Below, in pieces: positions 16,117 to 24,449 of a stretch of DNA of 49,002 bases. Source of the DNA: Vulcanimicrobiota bacterium. Lineage in GTDB: Bacteria; Vulcanimicrobiota; Vulcanimicrobiia; Vulcanimicrobiales; Vulcanimicrobiaceae. Every line of letters begins with the position of its first letter. Positions within the stretch are counted from its first letter, which is position 1. The notes beneath the pieces are model-generated. The model was not told the origin of the DNA. It was given only the letters and a program-made list of their open reading frames with translations, and did not search any database. Where the stretch lies: positions 1 to 49,002 of the forward strand of contig JAAXMC010000066.1 in the NCBI GenBank assembly GCA_013036315.1, read 5' to 3'. The position numbers and the translations under genes were made by a program.

Positions 16117-16419
16117 ATGCCGCTGTACGACTACAAGTGTTCGGCTTGTCACAAGGTCACCGAGGTGCGCCACGGGTTCGGAGAAAGCTTCACGAGTCCG
16201 TGCCCCGAGTGCGGCGGTAAGCTCGACCGGGTTTTTAATCCGGCGCCTATCGTTTTCAAAGGCTCGGGATTTTATGTGACCGATTCGCGCGGCAAGTCTG
16301 CGAAGTCCGATGCGTCGAAATCCGACGCGCCGAAAGATGCGCCCGCCAAACCGGCCAAGGACGCTCCGGCGAAAGACACCCCGGCGAAGGATGCACCGGC
16401 GAAAGATCCGGCTGCCTAA
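16117..16419 (+). CDS. FmdB-type zinc-ribbon protein with K/D/A/P tail
   Basis: 100 residues. The zinc ribbon MPLYDYKCSACHKVTEV, then CPECGGKLDRVF, is the FmdB/CxxC_CXXC_SSSS signature. VFKGSGFYVTD is the conserved continuation of that family. After about residue 60 comes a low-complexity tail of short DAPAK-type repeats (KDAPAKDTPAKDAPAKD), a disordered Lys/Asp/Ala/Pro region. The ATG at 16117 places the family start correctly; an upstream in-frame ATG at 16099 adds only six residues. Function of the family is unproven. Confidence 0.85.
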   Translation: MPLYDYKCSACHKVTEVRHGFGESFTSPCPECGGKLDRVFNPAPIVFKGSGFYVTDSRGKSAKSDASKSDAPKDAPAKPAKDAPAKDTPAKDAPAKDPAA

Positions 16420-16422
16420 ATC

Positions 16423-16758
16423 ATGAGCGCTTGGGACTTGGTGTTGATCGGGCTCTGCGCCGCCGGGCTGTTGCTGGCGGTCATTTCATCTATCCCAGTG
16501 CTGATCGCAGCGATGCGCTTGAACCGCCGTGTAGCTGCGTTAAGTGAATCGCCGTTCGTTACGAAACTCGAATCGCTGCAAATTCAGACTGCCCGTTTCG
16601 GTCGCACAGCCGACGATATCCAGGCGTTGGAACGCCGGGCGAAGGCCGCCGTTGAATCGTTGCGCCGCACCGCGGAGACGAGCGGTTTCAATGCGCTTGG
16701 GGATTCCTGGCGCGACTGCGCCGCGCAAGTGCGTGCAATCGTAGCGGAGCTTTCCTAA
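16423..16758 (+). CDS. Small single-pass membrane protein with coiled coil
   Basis: 111 residues. One N-terminal transmembrane helix (about 4-30) is followed by a charged helix MRLNRRVAALSESPFVTKLE and then a heptad-like region through about residue 90. The topology resembles DUF948/YtxH-type proteins, but I cannot assign a family. It starts 3 bases after the FmdB stop, implying co-transcription, and its stop overlaps the convergent aroA stop by a few bases. Confidence 0.6.
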   Translation: MSAWDLVLIGLCAAGLLLAVISSIPVLIAAMRLNRRVAALSESPFVTKLESLQIQTARFGRTADDIQALERRAKAAVESLRRTAETSGFNALGDSWRDCAAQVRAIVAELS

Positions 16759-18020
16759 GCGACGGACTGCGCTCGGCGCCACGCTTCACGAAACCCCGGA
16801 AAACTGACGTCGACGGCTGCGCCGTCATCGATGCTTAGTTCGCCCCCGCCCGCGGCGAGCGCCGCGGCAGCCATGGCGGTGCGGTGATCTCCGTGCGTTT
16901 CAATCGCCGCCCCTCGCATCTTGGGAGTTCCGCCGCTTATCGCGATACCGTCGGCCAGCGTTCGAACGGAAATACCGGCGGCCCCTAACAAGCGAACGAT
17001 CGCGGCGACGCGATCCGATTCCTTATTGCGCAGATCGCGCACGCCGGTGATCTGCGTTTCGCCTTCCGCGAACGCCGCGGCTACAGCCAGAACCGGAATC
17101 TCGTCGATAGCCCGCAGCGCTATGGCGGGTCCGATGGAGACGCCGCGCAGGCGCATCGACTCTACAATGATGTCGGCGATCGGCTCGCCGCTCTGCTCGC
17201 GCTCGTTTTCAAGACGGATGCGCGCGCCCATCGCCTGCAGCGCGTCGAGCAAACCGGTACGGGTCGGATTCACTCCCACGTTTTCGATGCGCACGGAGCT
17301 GCCGGGCGTGACCGTCGCAGCCACGATAAAAAATGCGGCCGCCGAAAGATCTCCGGCTACGTCAAGCGGCTTGAAATCGCGCGGCGGGGAGCGCAGCTCG
17401 ATGAGTTCACCATCGCTTACAATGCCGGCGTCCCAATAGCGCAGCAGCCGCTCCGTATGATCGCGCGAACCTTTGTCGCCGCGAATCGTAACCGGAACGC
17501 GGCCGAACACGCCTGCCAGCAGCAGCGCCGTTTTTATTTGAGCGGAAGGCGAGAGAAGAATGAAGTTGCGGGTCTGCGGTTCCGGCGTACCGGCTACGTC
17601 TGCCGGAAGATTTCCGCCGGTCGTTTGTATGCGCGCGCCAAAGGCGCGCAGCTGAGCTGCGACCGGTTCCATCGGGCGGCCGCGCAGCGATGAATCGCCG
17701 TCGAAATGCGCGCGCAGGTTTCCGCCGGCGCATACGCCCATCAGCATGCGCGCGGTCGATCCTGAGTTCATGCAGTCGATCGTGGCGCCCGGAGCGCGCA
17801 GACTGCCGCCTGCAACCACGGCATCGTCGCCGTTCCATGTAATAACCGCGCCCAGCGCGCGCAGGCCCTCACAGGTCGCTGCGACGTCGCGGCCGGGGTT
17901 GAGATTGCGAACGAAGACCGGCTGCGAGCCGCTTGCGGCCAGGATGAGCGCGCGATGCGAAATGGACTTGTCGCCGGGAACGCGGACGGTGCCGCCCAGC
18001 GCTCCCGGCGCGAAGATCAA
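16755..18020 (-). CDS. aroA: 3-phosphoshikimate 1-carboxyvinyltransferase (EPSP synthase)
   Basis: Sixth step of the shikimate pathway: transfers enolpyruvyl from PEP to shikimate-3-phosphate. Motifs: VRVPGDKSISHRALILAA near the N-terminus, NSGSTARMLMG, SLRGRPMEPV, GDKGSRDHTERLL, and near the end IRNKESDR-like RNKESDRVAAIVRLL and HGDHRTAMAAA. About 420 residues from the TTG at 18020, which is typical. This TTG overlaps the upstream TGA (TTGA), a coupling-type start with GGGGAAG upstream. An ATG at 18059 would overlap the neighbouring secreted-protein gene by 43 bases and lacks a ribosome binding site. Class II (GDKS) type by its PEP-site motif. Confidence 0.9.
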   Translation of the reverse strand: MIFAPGALGGTVRVPGDKSISHRALILAASGSQPVFVRNLNPGRDVAATCEGLRALGAVITWNGDDAVVAGGSLRAPGATIDCMNSGSTARMLMGVCAGGNLRAHFDGDSSLRGRPMEPVAAQLRAFGARIQTTGGNLPADVAGTPEPQTRNFILLSPSAQIKTALLLAGVFGRVPVTIRGDKGSRDHTERLLRYWDAGIVSDGELIELRSPPRDFKPLDVAGDLSAAAFFIVAATVTPGSSVRIENVGVNPTRTGLLDALQAMGARIRLENEREQSGEPIADIIVESMRLRGVSIGPAIALRAIDEIPVLAVAAAFAEGETQITGVRDLRNKESDRVAAIVRLLGAAGISVRTLADGIAISGGTPKMRGAAIETHGDHRTAMAAAALAAGGGELSIDDGAAVDVSFPGFREAWRRAQSVA

Positions 18021-18424
18021 CCGCCGCTTCCCCGCGGGACGAAGCTCGGATTGGTGCATTGCTTGCTGCCGTTGGCGCGCGCGTTGCTCATCGCCGTGAG
18101 CTTCGCTCTGATTGCAGCGGGCCAGCCCTTTGGCTTTTGCGTTCCCACGAGCATCCAGTTGCCGCTTTTCTTGATCCAAAAGTCGGACATCTGTCCGGCA
18201 TAAGATATGTCAACTTGCGCGTAGGTACCGAGAACCACGATCGCCATGATGTACGTTTTGTTTATTTTCTTCGAACCTTTGTGAAGGTTGGCGTTGAAGA
18301 AGTAGATGGTCCCATTTTGGACGTCGAATACGTCCTTGGATGGGCCACACATTGCGGCCATCGCGGGCCGAGGGATGAATGACAGGGCGACGCCAAGAGC
18401 GCCGGCTATCAAAAGAGATCGCAT
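18017..18424 (-). CDS. Secreted protein, tandem paralog 2
   Basis: 135 residues from the ATG at 18424 (GGAGACA lies just before it). Signal peptide ends near RPAMAAM. The mature protein starts MCGP and has a beta-rich body (KKINKTYIMAIVVLGTYAQV, then DFWIKKSGNWMLVG) with a second Cys near the end (SKQCTNPSF). It aligns along its whole length with the gene at 18455-18865. No family recognised. Its TGA overlaps the likely aroA start, so aroA translation may depend on it. Confidence 0.75.
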   Translation of the reverse strand: MRSLLIAGALGVALSFIPRPAMAAMCGPSKDVFDVQNGTIYFFNANLHKGSKKINKTYIMAIVVLGTYAQVDISYAGQMSDFWIKKSGNWMLVGTQKPKGWPAAIRAKLTAMSNARANGSKQCTNPSFVPRGSGG

Positions 18425-18454
18425 ATGTCTCCGTTCTTTCTTAGTGGGCAAGAA

Positions 18455-18865
18455 TCAACCCGAACTCGATCGGTTTTTCCAATTTGGATTAATGCACTGC
18501 TTGCTGCCACTGGATGTCTCGCCGCTCATCTTATTGAGCTTAACGGCGACCGAAGCTGGCCAACCTTTTGGCGCTTGTTGTCCGGCGTACGTCCAGTTGC
18601 CGCTTTTCTCAATCCAAAACTGGAAGATTGGTCCCTGCGGAAAATCCAAGTTCACTTCCGCATAGGTACCGAGAATCGCAATCGACATGATGTATGTCTT
18701 GTCGATTTTTTTCGAATTCTTACCCGCGGTAGCGTTGTAATTGTAGACCGTTCTCGTTGCGATGACGGCCACGTCACCGGATGGGCCGCACATTGCGGCG
18801 ATCGCGGGCCGGGGAATGAACGACGCGGCGACGACAAGAGCGCCGGCTAGGAAAAGAATGCGCAT
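18455..18865 (-). CDS. Secreted protein, tandem paralog 1
   Basis: 136 residues from the ATG at 18865. The signal peptide, the AMCGP mature start, KKIDKTYIMSIAILGTYAEV and KQCINPNW match the downstream paralog; both keep two Cys that could pair. Longer in-frame starts read from inside tRNA-Leu and are unlikely. The pair looks like a recent tandem duplication lying between tRNA-Leu and aroA. Function unknown; exported by signal peptide. Confidence 0.75.
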   Translation of the reverse strand: MRILFLAGALVVAASFIPRPAIAAMCGPSGDVAVIATRTVYNYNATAGKNSKKIDKTYIMSIAILGTYAEVNLDFPQGPIFQFWIEKSGNWTYAGQQAPKGWPASVAVKLNKMSGETSSGSKQCINPNWKNRSSSG

Positions 18866-18883
18866 AGATCTCCGATCCTTGAG

Positions 18884-18968
18884 TGGTAGGGAAGGAGGGA
18901 TTTGAACCCTCACGGGGTTTGCCCGGCCGCTTTTGAGGCGGCTGCGTCTACCGTTCCGCCACTTCCCC
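18884..18968 (-). tRNA. tRNA-Leu (CAA)
   Basis: On the minus strand the acceptor GGGGAAG pairs with CTTCCCT, discriminator A, CCA encoded (18886-18884). Anticodon stem GCCGC/GCGGC with loop CTCAAAA; CAA complements 18933-18935. Long variable arm. The permease-glycosidase reading frame on the same strand ends at 18910, inside this tRNA. Confidence 0.96.
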
Positions 18969-21900
18969 GGGCTATCGGCAAAGGCGGCAATTTCGCGAAT
19001 GCCGCGAGGGCTGCCTGCGCTTGCGCAACGCCCGTTGTAGATGCAACGCCGATGCGAACCTCGCCGGTTCCGCGGACGGAAAACATCAGCGTGAGGAGCG
19101 CGCTGTCCGGGTTCCGTTCAATCTTGTGTTCTTGTGCGTCGGCCGGCGGCCACGCGATCTCCACGACGCGGTGTTTGGCTGGGTCGTATAGCCCATAACC
19201 ATTCGTCGCGCCGAGAATGCGCGTTGCGGGCGTGATCGCAAATGACGTCAGCTGCTCGGCGCGTTGTGTGACCGAACTCGCGAACCATGCCGTCGTTCTC
19301 ACTGTGAGGACCCGCAGTCCCGGATAGAATCGAATCTCTTTCTCGAACGTGCCACCCTTCGGCGGAGCATCGGGTGCCTTATATGCGAAATACATCGAAT
19401 GTTGAGCGACATTCGCTGTGCTTGAGTAACAGCGGTTGAACGTGCCGGTCGCGATTGGATGTGTGTACCGCGCGATATAATCTCGCTTTGAGGGTAGCAA
19501 TGTTTGCGACCAAGCATCGCGGAATGCGCCAACCGTTGTGAACAAATTCTCGTGCGCCGGCTTGTACTCGAGGACAAACGCGCGCGCCCCGGCACACGGC
19601 GATACGATGAGCCTCAAGAGCGCATTCTCCATCACGGCAGCTCGATATCCGTCGCGAAATGTTTGCGCTCCGTCATAAGGCATCCAGCTGCCGGGCCGCA
19701 GTGGCAGTCGTTCGCCGCGTTGGAGCGGCGGCTCCGGTTGTATCAGAGGCTTGACGCGCGGAAATGCGCTTTCAGGAGCGTTAATCGGAATCAAGCCCGC
19801 GTCGCGGGCAGGTACAGTAAACGCGGGGGATGTCGCGTGTAGATATTTTGCGTAAATCTGAGCCTCGGGCACGTATTGTGGTTTGTTCGTGTAGTTGACG
19901 ATGCTCAACAGCGCGAAATGTTCGGTGGGATCGGCAAGCAGCACGGCATTTGGAATCCCCCCCGCGGCCGGATGCAAAATCTTTAGGCTCCTGACGTTCG
20001 CAACGGGCCGGCCCCCGCGGGCGCCATAGGTTACCAGTTTTTTCCGAACGGCGGAAACGAATGTCAAATTGTGCGGACCGGGCGGAATGACGATGACGGG
20101 ATAAAGCTGCAAATCCCGGGCGGAAATAAATCGCAGGTCGACAACCGCACATGTGATGCGCGCCATGCGGCAATCGCGCTGGGCGTCCATCGTGGCCTGC
20201 GCAATGGAGAAAACGGCGGCCTTCGTGAGCGCCGCCGGATCGTAGGCGCTTGTCAGATACGCAATCGCAGCGTCCGCCTTCACATGCATCCGCGCGAGCA
20301 GCGGGCCGTAGGTATGGATCAGCTCGCCGAACCGGTAGGTCGGCAGCCAGCGGCTTTGATGCGTCAATTGTAGCGCCAGCGCCGCATCCCAAGAATAAAA
20401 TGCATTCGCCCACGGTGCCTCCCAGCCGGCCGGATTGAACGTGTCTTGCACCGGAAAGTTGACAACGCCGCGCGCGCCCTGCTGAAGAAGGGTGTTGAGC
20501 GCGAGCGTGGTGTTGCTGGGATCTGCCGGCCGAGGAAATGCTTGATCGGCGCCTTGTAGCCAACCCGCTTGAAATTCGCTGACCATCACCGGCATGTGGG
20601 GCTGCGTTGCGATCAACCCCGTCGAGAACTCGAGCTGCGAGCGATCGTGTTCGCCGATACTGTAAGCGTCGCTTTGATACCAATTCCCCCACGCCCACAC
20701 CGGCGCCGACGCCGTCACTTTCATGTCGTAAGTGTTTATGAAGAGCGGCACGTGCGCCCCGACGCTGCCGCGCACGACCGATGCGAGATAACGAATGTAC
20801 TTTTGAAAGTGCGGCGCGGGCCAGGTTTGGTTGTCGAGGTATGCGCCCTGATCGTCGTCGAGCGCGATGGCGATGACGTCTCGCTGCCACGGCGCAACCG
20901 CCTGCAGCACACGATCCAGCCAGCGTGTTGCGTACCGCATGTGCGTGCCATTGCGCATCCACTCCGCCGCAGCATCGTCGGATTGCTGGTTCTGCAACGT
21001 TGCGGTTGCGGGATACCGCCCTTCCAAGACGTCGCGCAGCGGCATGTTGTATTCGGGTCTCTCGAGCAGCCAGTCCGGGTAGCCGCCGTTGCGCCATTCA
21101 TTGCGTATAACGGGGCCGGGCCGCAGGATTACTTTCAAACCGTACCGGTCGATGATGCGCAGCAATCCCAGAAGGTCGCGGCGCGAGTTCGTGCGGCCGT
21201 TGAAATCAAACGAACCGTCGCGTACCTCGTGCCAGTTCCACATGACGTAGAGATCGATCGTGTTGATCCCGAGCATCCGGTACTGCGCAATCGAAGCCTC
21301 CCACTGCGCGCGCGGGATCCGTTCGTAGAAAAAAGCCGCTCCATAAATGAAGAACGGCTTGCCGCCGACCGTGTAAACGGGATAACCGCTGCGCTGGACG
21401 ACCGCGCTGCCCGGCCACGCCGCAGCGCGAGCAGTCGTGGGCTGTGCAAAACACAATCCAACGATCAGCGCGGCCGCGAACGGCCAGCGGCGTTGAGCTT
21501 TGGCGGTCAAGAGATACGCGAGCACGCCGACGAGCAGCCATCCGAGGCCGAGCTCGATCGCGCGCGTTCCGGTATAGGCAAATGCGTAGAGCCAGCCCGC
21601 GAGCGCGACGATCGCCGGCAGCGGATAGAGCCACATGCGAAAGGGCGCCGGTTCGTGGCGCGCACGCATGATGAACAGAGCCACGATTTGCATGACGCCT
21701 TGAATCAAGACGATGCCCGCCGTCAGGATCGCGATGACGTCGCCCAACTGAAAAAAGCATGCCAGCAGTGCGGCGCTTCCGATCACCAGGAGCGCCACAT
21801 CGGGAAACTGGCCGCGGGGATGCAAGTGTGCGAAGGGCCGGAAAAACTCGCCATCCTTAGCAGCTGCATACGGGATGCGGGCAAAACCGACGAGGTTTCC

Positions 21901-22785
21901 GTACACCGAGGCAAACGCGGTTGCCAGGATAAGGACCGTCACGACGCGAGCCGCGAGGGGACCCCAAGACTCCGCCACAACGGACGACGCGATGAACTGC
22001 GGATCGCCGGCGGGAACGCCATGCGCGAGGATGCCGATCTGCAACGCGACGTACAGTGCCGCCACGATCAGGATTGAGAAGAGCACGGCGAGCGGAATCG
22101 TGCGATGCGGATGCTTGACCTCGTCGCCGAGTAGCGCCGCATCGCCGTATCCAAGGTAGTCGTAGAGCGTGATGTACAACGCCCCGCCCAGGCCGGCTAA
22201 GAATCCAACACCGAGCTTCACGTGCGGCGGCAATACAAATGCTTGCTGAATGTGCGAATGCGGCAGAAATGCCGCTGCCATGACGGCCAGCAAGGTGAGG
22301 ACCGCGATGACTGCAAAGACCGAGCCGGTCATAGCGATTGCGGTAATGCGACGGTACAGGAGCACGACAGTCAATACGCCTACGGCAATGGCAGTTGCCA
22401 CTTGCCCGGCATGCGATGCGCCGATGCCCGGAACCAAATAGCCCAGGTAAATCGCAAACCCGAGATAGCCGGTTGCAAGAATACACGGCGCAAACAACAG
22501 GAACTGCCAGTTGAAGAGAAACGCGAAGAGCCTGCCCCAACGATCGCGCCCGAAGATCTCGCGTAAGTATACGTAGGTGCCCCCGCTTCCAGGATAGCGC
22601 GAGGAAAGCTCGGCCCAAACCAAGCCGTCGCATAATGCAACGATTGCTCCGGCGATCCACCCGATCAGCGCTAACGGCCCGGCCAGCTGCGCCAGGACGA
22701 GTGGAATCGTGATCAGCGGGCCGATGCCGACCATCGTGATCACGTTGATCGCGACGGCGCTGCGCAAACCGATGCCGCGTATCAT
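18910..22785 (-). CDS. APC-family permease fused to GH35-like beta-galactosidase domain
   Basis: About 1291 residues from the ATG at 22785; the 30 extra upstream residues overlap the divergent esterase. Residues 1-430 are an APC-superfamily transporter with about 12 helices (GLVWAELSSRYPGSGGTYVY, then GDEVKHPHRTIPLAV). At about 432-455 comes a signal-peptide-like segment ending TARAAAW. From about 465 a GH35-type TIM barrel follows: GAAFFYERIPRAQWE, MWNWHEVRDGSFDFNG, ILRPGPVIRNEW, GGYPDWLLE. The acid/base NE-x-G is LDDDQGAY here (D645 in place of Glu), while the nucleophile segment MVSEFQAGWL keeps its Glu (E737). The C-terminus is beta-rich. The stop lies inside tRNA-Leu. The join is open in frame with no stop, so this is a fusion and not two genes, unless the sequence has an error. 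Confidence 0.85.
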   Translation of the reverse strand: MIRGIGLRSAVAINVITMVGIGPLITIPLVLAQLAGPLALIGWIAGAIVALCDGLVWAELSSRYPGSGGTYVYLREIFGRDRWGRLFAFLFNWQFLLFAPCILATGYLGFAIYLGYLVPGIGASHAGQVATAIAVGVLTVVLLYRRITAIAMTGSVFAVIAVLTLLAVMAAAFLPHSHIQQAFVLPPHVKLGVGFLAGLGGALYITLYDYLGYGDAALLGDEVKHPHRTIPLAVLFSILIVAALYVALQIGILAHGVPAGDPQFIASSVVAESWGPLAARVVTVLILATAFASVYGNLVGFARIPYAAAKDGEFFRPFAHLHPRGQFPDVALLVIGSAALLACFFQLGDVIAILTAGIVLIQGVMQIVALFIMRARHEPAPFRMWLYPLPAIVALAGWLYAFAYTGTRAIELGLGWLLVGVLAYLLTAKAQRRWPFAAALIVGLCFAQPTTARAAAWPGSAVVQRSGYPVYTVGGKPFFIYGAAFFYERIPRAQWEASIAQYRMLGINTIDLYVMWNWHEVRDGSFDFNGRTNSRRDLLGLLRIIDRYGLKVILRPGPVIRNEWRNGGYPDWLLERPEYNMPLRDVLEGRYPATATLQNQQSDDAAAEWMRNGTHMRYATRWLDRVLQAVAPWQRDVIAIALDDDQGAYLDNQTWPAPHFQKYIRYLASVVRGSVGAHVPLFINTYDMKVTASAPVWAWGNWYQSDAYSIGEHDRSQLEFSTGLIATQPHMPVMVSEFQAGWLQGADQAFPRPADPSNTTLALNTLLQQGARGVVNFPVQDTFNPAGWEAPWANAFYSWDAALALQLTHQSRWLPTYRFGELIHTYGPLLARMHVKADAAIAYLTSAYDPAALTKAAVFSIAQATMDAQRDCRMARITCAVVDLRFISARDLQLYPVIVIPPGPHNLTFVSAVRKKLVTYGARGGRPVANVRSLKILHPAAGGIPNAVLLADPTEHFALLSIVNYTNKPQYVPEAQIYAKYLHATSPAFTVPARDAGLIPINAPESAFPRVKPLIQPEPPLQRGERLPLRPGSWMPYDGAQTFRDGYRAAVMENALLRLIVSPCAGARAFVLEYKPAHENLFTTVGAFRDAWSQTLLPSKRDYIARYTHPIATGTFNRCYSSTANVAQHSMYFAYKAPDAPPKGGTFEKEIRFYPGLRVLTVRTTAWFASSVTQRAEQLTSFAITPATRILGATNGYGLYDPAKHRVVEIAWPPADAQEHKIERNPDSALLTLMFSVRGTGEVRIGVASTTGVAQAQAALAAFAKLPPLPIARGSGGTVDAAASKAAGQTP

Positions 22786-22836
22786 CCGCCGACCTTCGTG
22801 GTAGTGACTCGCGGACCTGGCGGCGAAATCGAAGGT

Positions 22837-23880
22837 ATGAACGAGTCCAAATCCCGGCTCGCGCGTTTGTTGCATCTCGCGGGCGATCTTCGCATCGAGT
22901 TCATCGAAAGCGCGGCGCTAAAGAACAATCCGTTAGGCGATCCCTCCGAGCGCCCCGTCATTGCTTATCTGCCGCCGGGCTACGATCCGCAAGGATCGCG
23001 CCGTTACCCGGTGCTGTACTGCTTACACGGTTATACCGGCGACGCGGCCGCGCTCGTGAGCGCGCGTCCGTGGGAAACGAACGTGGTGCAATGGATCGAT
23101 CGTCTGATTGCGTCGCGGCGCATGCCCGGAGCGATTCTGGCCATCGTCGATGGATTTACGCGGCTAGGCGGTTCGCAATATGTCAATTCAATCCACAACG
23201 GTGATTACGCGACATACGTGATTCGTGACGTCGTCGGTCACGTGGATGCAACATACCGAACGATCGCCGCCGAGGGCGGGCGCGCCGTTTTCGGAAAATC
23301 TTCGGGCGGGTTCGGCGCGCTCTACCTCTGCATGCAATATCCCGGCGTCTTCGCGGCGCTTGCTTCGCACAGCGGCGATTCGTATTTCGAGTACGCTCAC
23401 CCGCGCTCGTTTCCGGACGTGCAGCGCACGCTGGAAAAGCACGGCTGGGACATCGGGGGATTCGTCACGTATTTTGAGGGGCAGCACAAGCGTCAGCCGG
23501 CCGAGTATTCGACCATCGAGATGTTGGGCTACGCGGCCGCGTATTCGCCGCGGAGCGCGAAGGCTTTCGATCTCGAATTGCCCTTCGAGCATCAAACAGG
23601 TGAACTGGACCCCAAAGTATTCGGCCGGTGGCTGGATTTCGATCCGGCGCGCATGTGCATGCAGAAGAAAGCGGAACTGGGGCGCCTGCGCTTGCGTTAC
23701 CTCGATTGCGGCCGCAAGGATGAGTACGGGCTCGACATCGGCGCGCGCGTGATGGCGCGGCGTTTCCGGGAGCTCGGTCTCGACGTGCGGCACGAAGAGT
23801 TCGATGACGATCATCGAAATGTGGGCTACCGTTACGAAATCTCGCTGCCGGCATTAGCCGGCGTTTTGGAGTCGCAGTGA
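22837..23880 (+). CDS. Alpha/beta-hydrolase esterase (esterase D/antigen 85 type)
   Basis: 347 residues from the ATG at 22837. Opening strands RPVIAYLPPGYDP and YPVLYCLHGYTGDA, the nucleophile elbow GKSSGGFGAL with S155, the oxyanion region near LAIVDGFTRLGGSQYVNS, a KDEYGLD motif for the acid and DDDHRNVGYRYE with the catalytic His. This is the putative-esterase (PF00756-like) family; substrate unknown. It diverges from the permease-glycosidase gene (starts 51 bases apart) and is coupled to the next gene by a GTGA overlap. Confidence 0.85.
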   Translation: MNESKSRLARLLHLAGDLRIEFIESAALKNNPLGDPSERPVIAYLPPGYDPQGSRRYPVLYCLHGYTGDAAALVSARPWETNVVQWIDRLIASRRMPGAILAIVDGFTRLGGSQYVNSIHNGDYATYVIRDVVGHVDATYRTIAAEGGRAVFGKSSGGFGALYLCMQYPGVFAALASHSGDSYFEYAHPRSFPDVQRTLEKHGWDIGGFVTYFEGQHKRQPAEYSTIEMLGYAAAYSPRSAKAFDLELPFEHQTGELDPKVFGRWLDFDPARMCMQKKAELGRLRLRYLDCGRKDEYGLDIGARVMARRFRELGLDVRHEEFDDDHRNVGYRYEISLPALAGVLESQ

Positions 23881-24449
23881 ACCGTTTCGCTCTCGCGTTA
23901 GCGGTGTGCGCATTGCTCGCGCCGGCGCAGGCTTCCGCACAGACACCGGCTCCGGACTCGTCGCCTACGCCGGTCCGAAATCAGTACAACGATCCGGCGA
24001 TGTCGTTCACGGCGCCGCCTGAATATTATCAAGTTGGGCTGGTACCGCACGATCCGGCTCACTTCGACGAGTCGACGGTCGTAGCGGCTTGGGTTGCCAA
24101 TCCCGGCAAACGCGAGCAGCTGACGATTACCCTTTCGATGGAAAATCACGACGGAACCCTGGACGGGTTCGAAATGGTTTCCGAAAACGAGATCCGCGAC
24201 AAAGTCGACAGCGTGTTCTTCAAGAAACACGAGCTGACGAAGCTCGCGAACGGCATGCCTGCATACTGGCAAGAGATGAGCATCGGCTCGGGGTTCGACG
24301 AACTCAAGCGTTTTGGTTACGTGTGGGCCGATGGTGTGCGGGGCATTTCGCTTACTATTACCGGGCGGTATATGTTGCTCGATGAACCCACGGCAAAGAA
24401 AGCGCTGGCCGGCGCGATGGGTGTTGCCTACCCGAAGAACCGGCTCTAG
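23877..24449 (+). CDS. Secreted hypothetical protein
   Basis: 190 residues starting with GTG at 23877, which overlaps the esterase stop (GTGA). Signal peptide ends near AQASAQT. The mature part contains MSFTAPPEYYQVGLVPHD, an ITLSMENHDGTLDGFE stretch and a final helix; the fold looks like the beta-rich DUF1795/PsbP-type domain, but no firm match can be claimed. Its TAG is shared closely with the convergent gamma-lyase gene (overlap of 4 bases). Confidence 0.7.
   Translation: MNRFALALAVCALLAPAQASAQTPAPDSSPTPVRNQYNDPAMSFTAPPEYYQVGLVPHDPAHFDESTVVAAWVANPGKREQLTITLSMENHDGTLDGFEMVSENEIRDKVDSVFFKKHELTKLANGMPAYWQEMSIGSGFDELKRFGYVWADGVRGISLTITGRYMLLDEPTAKKALAGAMGVAYPKNRL

Noticed and set aside
16300-16415. 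Short tandem repeats that might suggest a CRISPR array
   Set aside because: They are in-frame codons of the Lys/Asp/Ala/Pro tail of the FmdB protein, with no spacer structure.
18060-18179. Longer aroA starts at 18059 and 18179
   Set aside because: They run over the C-terminus of the secreted-protein gene, add residues without family similarity, and lack a ribosome binding site.
20569-22077. 502-residue plus-strand frame, and a 438-residue minus frame at 19781-21097
   Set aside because: Both are shadows of the permease-glycosidase gene; their translations are Arg-rich and lack any recognisable motif.
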